Source: Demequina aestuarii (GTDB lineage: Bacteria > Actinomycetota > Actinomycetes > Actinomycetales > Demequinaceae). From it: a stretch of 64,000 bases of DNA. Positions 17,060 to 27,179 of this stretch are shown one piece after another. The notes under the pieces are model-generated. The model was not told where the DNA came from, ran no database searches, and saw only the letters and a program-made list of their open reading frames with translations. A program made the translations under genes and the position numbers. The stretch covers positions 1,817,467 to 1,881,466 of the forward strand of contig NZ_BBRD01000001.1 of the NCBI RefSeq assembly GCF_000975095.1. The letters are read 5' to 3'. Within the stretch, counting starts at the first letter, position 1, and the number at the start of each line of letters is the position of its first letter.

Positions 17060-20000
17060 AGGTGCTCACTCTCGACATGGAGGGGTTCGGCCCCTACCTC
17101 CGGCGCCAGACCATCGACTTCGCCGAGTTCGACGACGACATCTTTGTCATCACCGGCAGGACGGGCGCGGGCAAGAGCACGATCCTGGATGCGATCGTGT
17201 TCGCCCTGTACGACTCTGTGCCGCGCTACGCGGGCGCGGCGACGTCGGTGCGCAGCGACTTCTGCACCCCGGACGATCCCACCGTGGTGACGCTCGAGTT
17301 CGAGTCCGGCGGCACCAGGTATCGCGTGCGGCGGTCGCCCGAGTTCCAGCGCCCCAAGCTGCGAGGCGAGGGCCTCACCACCCAGAAGGCCGAGGCCGCC
17401 CTGTGGGTGGAGCGCAGCGGCGAGTGGGACGCGTTGGCCGTCCGGCCCGTCGAGGCCGGGCACCTCATCAGGGACATCCTGGGGCTGAGCGCGGACCAGT
17501 TCCTGCAGGTGATCCTGCTCGCCCAGGGGCGGTTCCAGCAGTTCCTCGAGGCCAAGACGGACGAGCGTCGCGACGTGCTGCGGTCGCTGTTCGGGACCAG
17601 CCGGTTCGCTGCGCTGGAACGCCACGTGCGCGACGTCGCGAAGGAACGCTCACGCTCGGTCGAGGAGGCCGATGCGGGCTTGGGCGAGCTGATCGCGCGG
17701 GCCTCGTCGGAGGCCGGGGCCGAGGCGCCCGGTTTGGCCGAGCGCGACAGCTGGCTCGAGACGACGGCCGATGCGCTCGCCGAGCTGGCGCAGGCCGCTT
17801 CCGCTGCGCGGCTGGAGGCAGGCACGGCGGCCGACGCCGCGGCAGCGGCACTCGCGGAGGCGAAGGCGGTCGCGGACAAGCACGCGAAGCTGGCCGAGGC
17901 GCGCGAGACGGTGGCGGCGCTCGAGGCGCGTGCCGACAAGCACGAGGCCGATCGCGCCAGGCTCGATGCGGCCACTCGCGCCAAGCCGGTGGCGGCACCG
18001 ATGCGCGCCGTCGCACGCTCAGACGCGGAGCTGGAGAAGGCCACGGTCGCGCGGGATGCCGCGCTGACGGGGGCGCAGGCGGCGGCCGTGGCGGAGGTCG
18101 CGTGGCCCGCGTCACTGGGTGTGCTGGCGGACGCCTCCGAGGAGGACCTGGCCGCGCGCATCAGCGCGTTGGCGGGCGAGATCGGCACGCTGTCGACGGC
18201 GCTCGAGGTGGAGCTGGCGCTGCCTCGCCTCCGCGAGGAGGCGGAGTCTGCCGAGGTGTCCGTGACGGCCGCGGCCGAGACTCGAGATGCGGTGCAGACG
18301 GACATTGGCGCACTGCCGGAGCTGGCGAAGGCGCTGCGCGCGGCTCGCGTCAAGGCGGAGGCGACGGCCGCGCGCGTCGACGACCTCGAGCAGGCGCACG
18401 TGCGGGCCGAGGCGTCGGCAGCAGCACACGAGAACGTGCTCGAACTGACGAGCGCACTCGAGGCCGCGACCAAGGAGCGGGACGCCGCGCTCGCCGCCCA
18501 CGCCGCCGCGACCGAGGAGTACAACGACCTGGTGCAGCGGCGCCTGCGCTCACAGGCGGCGCACCTGGCCGCCGAGCTGACCGACGGCGAGCCGTGCCCC
18601 GTGTGCGGGGCCACCGAGCACCCCTCCCCAGCCGAGCCTTCCGACACCCACGTCACCGACGACGAGGTCGACGCCGCTCGTGCGTCGGAGACGGAGGCGG
18701 CCGACCTCCTCAAGGGGGCCAAGGACGCGGTGGCGGGGGTGGAATCCACCCTGGCGGTCGCTCGCGCGGCGGCTGGCGACGGCGATGCCGAGTCCGCGAC
18801 CGCTGCGGTGGAGGCAGCGCTCGCGCAGCTCGAGGCGGCACGGTCGGCCGTCACGGAGTGCCGGCGTCTCGATGACGAGCTGGCGGGGCTCGACGAGCGA
18901 GAGGCCGCGCTCAAGGAGTCGCTCACCACGACGTCCGCGGCGGTCGAAGCGGCGCAGTCGTTCCGGGCACAGGCCGTTGCGGCGGTCACGGCGGCGGAGA
19001 CGTCGGTCACGAAGAGCCGTGCCGAGTACGAGTCGGTGGGGGCCCGAGCGCGCGACCTCGAGCGCGCCAAGGAACTGGTCGCCGCCGTCGCCCAGGCCGC
19101 CGGAGCGCTCGCCGATGCGCACACTGCTCAGGCGCAGGCGCGGGCTTCGCTGGCCGAGGCGCTGGAAGAGTCGGGCTTCGAGACCGCGGAGGCGGCACGC
19201 GACGCCTTGCTGCCGGAGGCCGATCTCGCGGCGTTGCGCGAGGCCGTCGCCGCGCACGAGTCGACGCTCGCGGGCGCACGCGCCGTCGTGACGAACCTCA
19301 GCGCCGAGGGTCTGCCCGCGGTGGAGGATGAGGCGACGACGGACCTCGAGGCGCTGAGCGCATCGGCCGCCGAGGCAGCCCAGGCGAGGGACGCCGCCGT
19401 GGCTGCGGAGACGGCTGCGGCGTCGCGCAGCGAGCGGTTCCAGGCACTGCGCGACGAGTACGCGCAGCAGGCGGAGTCATCGCAGCAGGCGCGGGCCGCG
19501 CGCGACGTCGCGCTCACGCTGGCGGACAGCCTCGAGGGCAGCCCGCCGAACGACCGCAGGATCCGCCTCGAGTCGTTCGTGCTGGCGTCCAAGCTGGAGA
19601 GGATCGTGGCGGCGGCGAATGTGCGGCTGCAGGTGATGTCGAGCGGCCAGTACCGGCTGGAGCACGACGACGACAAGCAGTACCGCAATACGCAGGCGGG
19701 GCTGGGGCTGCGCATCGCGGACTCCCACACCGGTCAGTCGCGGTCCACCCACTCGCTCTCCGGAGGCGAGACGTTCCTCGCCTCGCTGTCGCTGGCGCTG
19801 GGGCTCGCGGAGACGGTCACCGCCGAGGCGGGCGGGATCCGGCTGTCGACGCTGTTCATCGACGAGGGCTTCGGGTCGCTCGACGGCGACACCCTCGAAG
19901 TCGCGATGTCGACCCTGGACGAGCTGCGGTCGGGCGGTCGCACGATCGGCCTGATCTCCCACGTCGAGGCGATGAAGGAGCAGATCCCCGCGAAGCTCGA

Positions 20001-20088
20001 GGTCGAGAGGCTGGCCGATGGGTCGAGCCGGGTGGTGGCGCGCACTGCGATGTCGCCAACCCCGGCGCGGTCGGCCGCGCAGGAATAG
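17056..20088 (+). CDS. sbcC: Exonuclease subunit SbcC (Rad50-like ATPase)
   Basis: 1010 residues. Walker A GRTGAGKST at residues 34-42, a long Ala/Glu-rich coiled coil (about 190-880) interrupted by the zinc hook EPCPVCGATEHP at about 512-523, the ABC signature HSLSGGETFLASL near 900, and Walker B STLFIDEGFGSLDGD near 930-944. The hook dimerises two SbcC arms; the heads drive the SbcD nuclease. The coiled-coil part is extremely Ala-rich, as in other high-GC actinobacteria, which is why long open frames appear on the opposite strand. Confidence 0.95.
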   Translation: MKVLTLDMEGFGPYLRRQTIDFAEFDDDIFVITGRTGAGKSTILDAIVFALYDSVPRYAGAATSVRSDFCTPDDPTVVTLEFESGGTRYRVRRSPEFQRPKLRGEGLTTQKAEAALWVERSGEWDALAVRPVEAGHLIRDILGLSADQFLQVILLAQGRFQQFLEAKTDERRDVLRSLFGTSRFAALERHVRDVAKERSRSVEEADAGLGELIARASSEAGAEAPGLAERDSWLETTADALAELAQAASAARLEAGTAADAAAAALAEAKAVADKHAKLAEARETVAALEARADKHEADRARLDAATRAKPVAAPMRAVARSDAELEKATVARDAALTGAQAAAVAEVAWPASLGVLADASEEDLAARISALAGEIGTLSTALEVELALPRLREEAESAEVSVTAAAETRDAVQTDIGALPELAKALRAARVKAEATAARVDDLEQAHVRAEASAAAHENVLELTSALEAATKERDAALAAHAAATEEYNDLVQRRLRSQAAHLAAELTDGEPCPVCGATEHPSPAEPSDTHVTDDEVDAARASETEAADLLKGAKDAVAGVESTLAVARAAAGDGDAESATAAVEAALAQLEAARSAVTECRRLDDELAGLDEREAALKESLTTTSAAVEAAQSFRAQAVAAVTAAETSVTKSRAEYESVGARARDLERAKELVAAVAQAAGALADAHTAQAQARASLAEALEESGFETAEAARDALLPEADLAALREAVAAHESTLAGARAVVTNLSAEGLPAVEDEATTDLEALSASAAEAAQARDAAVAAETAAASRSERFQALRDEYAQQAESSQQARAARDVALTLADSLEGSPPNDRRIRLESFVLASKLERIVAAANVRLQVMSSGQYRLEHDDDKQYRNTQAGLGLRIADSHTGQSRSTHSLSGGETFLASLSLALGLAETVTAEAGGIRLSTLFIDEGFGSLDGDTLEVAMSTLDELRSGGRTIGLISHVEAMKEQIPAKLEVERLADGSSRVVARTAMSPTPARSAAQE

Positions 20089-20138
20089 GATCTCCTCGAC
20101 GCACAGTTCACCTCCGGGCGGCAGGGGACGGGAGTGCC

Positions 20139-20612
20139 ATGGCGACCGACTCGGCACACGACGCCAAGGTCGAGCGTCTGCGGGAGCGCTACCGCGAGCT
20201 GCTCGAGGAGCTGCGGACCATCATTCCGGGCTCGCAGGTGCTCTTCGCCTTCCTGCTGACGGCGCCGTTCAGCGCTCGGTTCGAGGAGCTCGACGACTTT
20301 GGCCGCAATGTGTTCGTGCTCGTCCTCCTGGGGGTCGCGGCCGCCACCGTGTTCTTCATGGCGCCTGCGGCCTTCCACCGGATCAGCAGCCGCCCCTACC
20401 GGCGCACGCGACTGCGATACGCGATCAGGTTCGCGATCACCGGCATGGTGCTCCTGGCGGCATCGATGTCCGGTGCGGTCTTCGTGGTGACGCGGTTCAT
20501 CTTCGACGACGTCGCATGGGCGGGAGCGGCCGCCGGTGCCGCCGTCGCGACACTCACGGCCGTCCTCTGGTACCTGTTGCCCCGCGCCCGGAGCCGTCGC
20601 TCCCCCGAGTAG
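20139..20612 (+). CDS. DUF6328-like small membrane protein
   Basis: 157 residues. A cytoplasmic N-terminal helix (ERLRERYRELLEELRTIIPG) is followed by four membrane segments (FAFLLTAPFSARF, VFVLVLLGVAAATVFFMAP, FAITGMVLLAASMSGAVF, AGAAAGAAVATLTAVLWYL). The RTIIPGSQVLFAFLL opening matches DUF6328 proteins. Function unknown. A GGGAG stands 4 bases before the ATG. It follows sbcC by 50 bases and may share its transcript. Confidence 0.75.
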   Translation: MATDSAHDAKVERLRERYRELLEELRTIIPGSQVLFAFLLTAPFSARFEELDDFGRNVFVLVLLGVAAATVFFMAPAAFHRISSRPYRRTRLRYAIRFAITGMVLLAASMSGAVFVVTRFIFDDVAWAGAAAGAAVATLTAVLWYLLPRARSRRSPE

Positions 20613-20657
20613 GGCACGCCGGAATGCTCGCGCACGCGGCGCTGAGAATCCGCACCG

Positions 20658-21428
20658 CTAGCGGCGATCCGACGCCGCCTCCGGGGGTGAGTCCAGCGCA
20701 GCACGTGGACGGGCCTCTCGTCGTACGTGGACATCTCGCGGTGCGACGGCATCGCATGCTGTCCGGGTCCCGTGCGGTGAGAAGCCATCGCGCCGCCGCC
20801 ATGCCACGGCGAGCGCCACGATGGCTCCGGTCGCCACCGCCTCCAGGAGGCCCCACGCGACGTGGTGCGGCACCAGCTCCTCCACCGCCGCGCCCGCGGC
20901 TCCCGGAGCCACTCCCCCTGCGATCTCCATCGCGGCGAGCGTGACCGCCGACGCCACGACGCTCACCCACGCGCCCACGCCGGCGGCGAGCGCACGCGAC
21001 CACGTGGGCGTCACCGCGGGGCTCCGTCGCCACCGGCCAAGCCCGGCGACCGCTGCCCGGTAGACCCAGTAGCCCACGAGCACGCCGACGACTCCCATCA
21101 CGAGCACGTTCGCGCCGAGCGCGGAGGTGCCGCCGTCCGCGAGCGCCAACGCCTCGAACGCCAGCACCGCGGTCATGGTGATCACCGCCAGCGCCGGCCC
21201 GAGCGCGATGGCCAGCAGAGTCCCGCCGATCAGGTGCCCGGTATAGGCCCCGTGCAGCGGCACGTCGGCCAGGTGGGCGAGGAGCACTCCTCCGGCGCCC
21301 GCGAGCGCGAGGCCGATGCGCGGCCGTCCCGTGCGCAGCGCACGCGCCGAGGCCGCGACGGCCCCCACCGAGGCCGCGCCGGCCACCGCCAGCACTGCCG
21401 GGTCCATCGTTCCATCGGGGATATGCAT
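20658..21428 (-). CDS. CbiM/NikM-like ECF transporter component for nickel or cobalt
   Basis: 256 residues, about seven membrane helices. It begins MHIPDG, the signature in which the free N-terminal amine and His2 bind the metal in CbiM/NikM. HLADVPLHGAYTGHLIGG and ADGGTSALGANVLVMG carry further family residues. Because the neighbours on the same strand encode a Ni-Fe hydrogenase, nickel is the likelier ion. Unusual: no CbiN, CbiQ or CbiO (energising) genes are present nearby, and the last about 35 residues are a hydrophilic extension. It sits 68 bases after the hydrogenase-associated operon. Confidence 0.85.
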   Translation of the reverse strand: MHIPDGTMDPAVLAVAGAASVGAVAASARALRTGRPRIGLALAGAGGVLLAHLADVPLHGAYTGHLIGGTLLAIALGPALAVITMTAVLAFEALALADGGTSALGANVLVMGVVGVLVGYWVYRAAVAGLGRWRRSPAVTPTWSRALAAGVGAWVSVVASAVTLAAMEIAGGVAPGAAGAAVEELVPHHVAWGLLEAVATGAIVALAVAWRRRDGFSPHGTRTACDAVAPRDVHVRREARPRAALDSPPEAASDRR

Positions 21429-21496
21429 GATCAGGTTCCTTTCCGGAGAGCACCACTATTCAGAACAGCGCCGCCTTCTGAGAGCAGCGCCAGGAG

Positions 21497-22297
21497 TCAA
21501 GACAACACAGTCGCCGGCGCGGAGTATCGGCAGGAGCTCACCGCGTCGAGCTCCGTCGATGTGGACTGGACCAGCCACGACATCTCGCGCGGGTCCAGCC
21601 GGTCGCACACCCAGTCCCAGTGCAACGACACCCAGTCGCCGGGCTCGACCGGCCGGCTGAGCCGGTGACCGTCGCGGCGCAGCTGCGCGGTCTCGAGAGT
21701 GCGCGGGCCCAGGCGCAGGCGCCGCCCGTCCCACTCGAGGTGGCGGCTGCGGACCACCGCCACCTCGCCGTCGAGAGACACCACGCGCCCCCACCGGATG
21801 CGGCACCGGTCGAGCACCTCGAGCGGAGCGTCGCCCATTCCTCCCCGCATCAGGCCGACCCACGGGTACACGCCGAACACATGGAAGCTGTGGTGCGGTG
21901 TCCCGCCGTTGCGCACCCCGTCCTCGAGCCGCTCGAACTCCTGGCGGCTGAGCCGCGGCCGGAACCTCTCCTCGAGCGAGCGCGCGAAGGCGGCTCCGCC
22001 GCATCGGGCCAAGGCAGGCCCGCCCAACCAGTACGTCGACACCACCGCCAGGTCGAGAGGCGCCCGGCCCAGGCACTCGCCGATGCGCTCGAGGTAGGGC
22101 CATGCCCCCGCGAAGGCGCGCGCCACTTCCGCAAGCGCGGGTCCCGAGGCGCCCTCGCTCACCCGCTCGAGCAGCTCCCCGGCGCGATCGGGCCCGCAGT
22201 ACCCCTTCTCGTTCGGCGGGAACGCGTAACGGCCGAACAGGATCGCGCCGTCGGCCCTGTGGGGCACGGCGTCCGGCCGATGCGCGGCGAGGGTCAC
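21497..22297 (-). CDS. DUF6390-like hydrogenase-associated protein
   Basis: 266 residues, soluble. Marks: FGRYAFPPNEKGYCGPD near the N-terminus, STYWLGGPALA, SFHVFGVYPWVGLMR and CRIRWGRV in the middle, and WDWVCDRLDP near the end. I associate this layout with DUF6390, a family seen beside actinobacterial 3b hydrogenases; the function is unknown. Start is GTG overlapping the EamA stop by 4 bases, so it is the last gene of the coupled run. A role in hydrogenase maturation is an inference from position. Confidence 0.75.
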   Translation of the reverse strand: MTLAAHRPDAVPHRADGAILFGRYAFPPNEKGYCGPDRAGELLERVSEGASGPALAEVARAFAGAWPYLERIGECLGRAPLDLAVVSTYWLGGPALARCGGAAFARSLEERFRPRLSRQEFERLEDGVRNGGTPHHSFHVFGVYPWVGLMRGGMGDAPLEVLDRCRIRWGRVVSLDGEVAVVRSRHLEWDGRRLRLGPRTLETAQLRRDGHRLSRPVEPGDWVSLHWDWVCDRLDPREMSWLVQSTSTELDAVSSCRYSAPATVLS

Positions 22298-23217
22298 GTC
22301 ACGGCTCGCCTCCCGCGCGCGCTGAGCTGGGGCGCGAGCCATACCAGCAGCCCACCCGCGGCGATCATCGCGAGCCACGGTGCCTGGGCGGCGAGCGGCA
22401 CGGCATCGAAAGCCCCGGCGAGCGCCGCCGTCACGAGGGCACCGAGCGACAGGACTGCGGTCACGTCGACGGCTTGTGCCCGCGCCAGTGCCTCGTGCCA
22501 CGACAGCACGTAGCCCGCGAGCAGCACGCCCGTCACCGCGACCCAGCCCCACTGAGTGGCGGTCGAGGGCACCACGGTGCCCAGCGACCCGGTCATGGCC
22601 GACCACGCGAGCAGAGCGACGGACCCGCCCGCCATGCGGGTGAGCGACAGCGTCCACGCCGACATGTCCCGCAGCAGCCGCTTGGTGATGGCGACCTCGA
22701 CGGCCCACATCAGCGTCGCGGCCGCGATGAGCGCGGTGCCCACGTCGGCGATGATGCGCACGTCACCCGCGAGCCCGAACTGCGCGACGATCAGCAGCAC
22801 GATCGCGGCGCCGTGCCACCACGTGAGCTTCTCCTTGAGCAGCAGCACCGCGAGCACGGCCACCCACACCAGCTGGGTCTTGTGCAGGAACGCCGCCTGG
22901 GTGGACGCGGTGCTCGCGAGTCCCTCGAAGAACAGCACGAATGGCACTGCCCCTCCGAGCACCGCGACCACGATCAGACCCCACCAGTGCCCGGGTTGCG
23001 ACGGGCGGGTGAGGGCGACCGCGCCGGCTCCCTTGGCACGGCGCGCGAGCACGAAGGCCAGCGCGATCACCAGCGCCGAGGCGGCGTTCTTGGCGGTCGT
23101 GTACGCCGTGGCGTCGCCATACGCGGCCACGCCGTTCGCATTGACGTAGATGGCGACGCCCGAGATCGTCGCGGTGACGGCGGCGAGCGCGAGGCCACGG
23201 GTGCGGGTGGAGGTCAT
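22294..23217 (-). CDS. EamA/DMT-family transporter
   Basis: 307 residues with ten predicted membrane helices in two five-helix repeats, as in drug/metabolite transporters. Representative segments: LALAAVTATISGVAIYVN, NAASALVIALAFVLARRA, WWGLIVVAVLGGAVPFVLFF. It overlaps the hypC stop (ATGA) and the next start (GTGA), so it is embedded in the hydrogenase operon. Whether it moves a metal, a cofactor precursor or something unrelated is unknown. Confidence 0.88.
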   Translation of the reverse strand: MTSTRTRGLALAAVTATISGVAIYVNANGVAAYGDATAYTTAKNAASALVIALAFVLARRAKGAGAVALTRPSQPGHWWGLIVVAVLGGAVPFVLFFEGLASTASTQAAFLHKTQLVWVAVLAVLLLKEKLTWWHGAAIVLLIVAQFGLAGDVRIIADVGTALIAAATLMWAVEVAITKRLLRDMSAWTLSLTRMAGGSVALLAWSAMTGSLGTVVPSTATQWGWVAVTGVLLAGYVLSWHEALARAQAVDVTAVLSLGALVTAALAGAFDAVPLAAQAPWLAMIAAGGLLVWLAPQLSARGRRAVT

Positions 23218-23528
23218 GACTGCGCCTCCTTGATGGGCGGGGCGTCCTGCTCGGCTGAGTCCTCCTCGGCCTCCGCTGTCTCCTGTGCCGGCTGGGCGTC
23301 CTGCGGCTCGGAGTCGCCAGAGCCTCGGATGCGCAGCGCCTCCTGCGCTTGAGCCTCGGTGAGCAGCTCGAGCGCGAAGCCCGAGTTGATCACCACCCAG
23401 TCGCCGGGCCCGATGTCGTCGTCGGACAACGTCATCTCGAGCACCTCTTGGCGGATGCCGTCCACATCGACGACGGCGCGACCGTCACGGTGCACCTCGA
23501 CGACCTTCGCGATGGTTCCTAGGCACAT
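23214..23528 (-). CDS. hypC: Hydrogenase assembly chaperone HypC
   Basis: 104 residues. It starts MCLGTIAKV, with the essential Cys2 that holds the Fe(CN)2CO unit and contacts the large-subunit precursor. The OB-fold follows (GRAVVDVDGIRQEVLEMTL, PGDWVVINSGFALELL). The last about 30 residues are an acidic Gln/Glu/Ala-rich tail, longer than in the usual 75-90-residue HypC. It overlaps the protease gene by 10 bases and the EamA gene by 4. HypA, B, D, E and F are not in the window and must be elsewhere. Confidence 0.93.
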   Translation of the reverse strand: MCLGTIAKVVEVHRDGRAVVDVDGIRQEVLEMTLSDDDIGPGDWVVINSGFALELLTEAQAQEALRIRGSGDSEPQDAQPAQETAEAEEDSAEQDAPPIKEAQS

Positions 23529-24012
23529 GTCGTGGCCTCGATTCCTTCCCTGGCGAGCTCGGCCTCCACGGCGGCTGCCGCAGCGCCGATGCTCGCGCTG
23601 ACCTGCGGGGACATCGGCCCGTAGGCGAACGTGGCCGCCTCGACGCCGACGACGACGACTCTGGCGGGCAGCGTCCCGAGCGCCCGCGCGAGCGCCACAG
23701 CGCCCGCGAGCCCAAAGGTGTGGGTGCCGCCGCGACCGGTCGCCGCGAAGGCCCGGAGTGGGAGGGGTGGAGCGTCGGCCCCGGCCTCGATCACCCGCAC
23801 GGTGCCGGGGGTGCGTCCCGACGCCACCGCGTCGACCACGATCACCACCCGGGCCCCCTCCCACAGCTGCACCAGGGCGGTGGGATCTTCGCGCGTCACC
23901 ACCCGCACCCGCCCTCCGTATCGGTCGTCCACCCGGGAGGCGACTGCGGCACCGACAGCATCGTCCCCGCGGTCGGGCGAACCCACCCCGACGACGATCA
24001 CGTCCGGCGCGC

Positions 24013-24016
<4 letters not shown>
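23519..24016 (-). CDS. Hydrogenase maturation endopeptidase (HyaD/HybD/HycI family)
   Basis: 165 residues. GVGSPDRGDDAVG carries the first metal ligand (Asp), a VVIVVDAVASG strand supplies the second Asp, and THTFGLAGAVALARAL supplies the third, His. These residues read nickel in the active site and then cut the C-terminal peptide of the large subunit. It starts with ATG overlapping the large-subunit stop by 4 bases, the natural place for a dedicated protease. Any longer open reading upstream runs antisense or out of frame through the large subunit. Confidence 0.92.
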
Positions 24017-25316
<1,300 letters not shown>

Positions 25317-25320
<4 letters not shown>

Positions 25321-26255
25321 CGTGCGCCTCCCGCCTCGACCGCGTTGCCGGCCGCCTCGAACTCCGGTGCGCCCGCGTTGAAGGTGCGGTACACGCGCAC
25401 GATGTCCGCATCGGCCATCCCCAGCTCGACGAGCTGCGTGGTGAGCGAGGCCGTATTCGTCGTGTCCTGCGGGCCGAAGCAGCCGTAGCAGCCGCGCCCG
25501 TACGTGGGGCACAGCGCCCCGCATCCGGCCTGCGTGACCGGGCCCAGACACGGCGTGCCGTTGGCGATGGGGACGCAGATGTTGCCCTTGCGCTTGCACT
25601 CCACGCACACCGAGTAGCTGGGAATGCGAGGCTTGCGGCCGTTCAGGTACGCCGCGAGCACCTCGATGAGCTGGCGCTTGTCCACGGGGCAGCCACGCAG
25701 TTCGTAGTCGACGTCGACGTGGCTCGCGATGGGCGTCGAGGTGTCGAGCGTGGAGAGGTACTCGGGGTGCGCGTAGACGATCGAACGGAACTCGTCCACG
25801 TCCGCCCAGTTGCGCAGCGCCTGGATGCCGCCGGCGGTGGCGCACGCGCCGATCGTCACCAGCGTCCCGGACTGCGCGCGGATCTCGTGGATGCGGCGCA
25901 TGTCCTCGGGAGTGGTGATCGACCCCTCCACGAGCGAGAGGTCGTACGGCCCTTCGACCACGGCACGGGTCGCCTCGGGGAAGTACGCGATGTGGACGGC
26001 GCCCGCGATCGACAGCAGCTCGTCCTCGCAGTTGAGCAGGCTCAGCTGGCAGCCGTCGCAGCTGGCGAACTTCCAGACGGCGAGCTTGGGGCGTGCGGCC
26101 GATGCGGGGGCGGGCTCGGGCGCGGCAGCCTCCGCGAGTGCGGGCCCAGGCACGGCGGCTGGTTCAAGCCCAGAGGCCGGCTCAATTGCAGCGGCCTGCT
26201 CCATCCCAGAGGCTGTCTGAGCTGCGGGTCCGTGGTGGTGCGCGTGGTCTGTCAT
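25317..26255 (-). CDS. hyhS: [NiFe] hydrogenase small (delta) subunit, group 3b-like
   Basis: 312 residues. Cys ligands for the FeS relay are seen in [12 protein letters not shown] (Cys66, Cys69), [47 protein letters not shown]-like and [11 protein letters not shown] segments. There is no Tat signal, as expected for a cytoplasmic group 3 enzyme. Unusual: before the family core (from about residue 57) stands an extension with a His cluster (HAHHHG at residues 4-9) followed by an Ala/Pro/Glu-rich stretch. The His cluster might bind nickel. Confidence 0.94.
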
Positions 26256-26270
26256 GTCGCCGCTCTCCTC

Positions 26271-27146
26271 TCACAGTTCCCGCACGTCCATGAGCGGCTC
26301 GAGCCGCGCGTAGTCCAGCACGGGACCGTCGACGCACACGAACAGTTCGCGCAGCTGGCAATGCCCGCACAGGCCGATGCCGCACTTCATGGACCGCTCC
26401 ATCGACAGCCGCACGCGGGCGGGGCTGACGCCGCGGCTCACGAGGGCCGATGCTGCGGCCCGCATCATCCCCTCGGGCCCGCACACGAACGCGAAGGCGC
26501 GGCGGGGGTCGAAGCCGGCGCGGCCGATCAGCTCGGTCACGAACCCCACGCGGCCCTTGTATCCGTGCGGGGCGTTGTCGACGGTCATCTGCACGTTGAC
26601 GCCGTCGAGGTCCGCCCACCGGCGCATCTGCGCGCCGTAGAGGATGTCGTCGGGCGTGCGCGAGCCGTACAGCAGCAGCACCTTGCCGTAGCTGTCCCGC
26701 TCGGCGAGCACGTCGAGGATCGCGGGTCGCAGCGGCGCCAGCCCGATGCCGCCGGTGACGAAGACGACGTCGTGGCCGCGCGCATCGGCCGCATCCCACG
26801 AGGTGCCGAAGGGGCCGCGCACGCCGATCTCGGTGCCGGGAGCGGCGTTCACCAGGGCGCGCGTGACGGCGCCCACGTTGCGGATGGTGTGCTCGAGCGG
26901 CGCGGGGTGCCGGGGGTCGCCGGCGATCGAGATGGGCACCTCCCCCACACCGAACGCGTGCAGCATGGTGAACTGCCCGGCCCGGAAGGTCATCTCCTCG
27001 CCGCCGTCCACGGGATCGAGCAGCAGCGTGAAGGTGTCACGGGTGTCCTGGCGCACGCGGGTGATCGCGAAGCGGCGCGGGATCATCGGGTCGGCGCGAC
27101 CCGTGCGTGCCACCGCATCGGCGATGGTGCCCACGCCTGCCATCAT
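26271..27146 (-). CDS. hyhG: Hydrogenase gamma subunit, FAD/NAD(P)-binding
   Basis: 291 residues, ferredoxin-reductase-like. The flavin domain has FRAGQFTMLHAFG and PISIAGDPRHP; the nucleotide domain has VVFVTGGIGLAPLRPAILD and AFVCGPEGMM; the C-terminus carries a [2Fe-2S] site, CGIGLCGHCQLRELFVC. It passes electrons between NAD(P)H and the FeS chain. ATG at 27146 is preceded by AGGAGAGGAG. It lies 15 bases before the small-subunit gene. Confidence 0.93.
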   Translation of the reverse strand: MMAGVGTIADAVARTGRADPMIPRRFAITRVRQDTRDTFTLLLDPVDGGEEMTFRAGQFTMLHAFGVGEVPISIAGDPRHPAPLEHTIRNVGAVTRALVNAAPGTEIGVRGPFGTSWDAADARGHDVVFVTGGIGLAPLRPAILDVLAERDSYGKVLLLYGSRTPDDILYGAQMRRWADLDGVNVQMTVDNAPHGYKGRVGFVTELIGRAGFDPRRAFAFVCGPEGMMRAAASALVSRGVSPARVRLSMERSMKCGIGLCGHCQLRELFVCVDGPVLDYARLEPLMDVREL

Positions 27147-27179
27147 GGCTCCTCTCCTGCGCTCCGCGGGCGCGTTGCG

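Noticed and set aside
17226-19124. Long Ser/Ala-rich open frame opposite sbcC
   Set aside because: An expected shadow of the Ala/Glu-rich coiled-coil codons; no motif or ribosome site.
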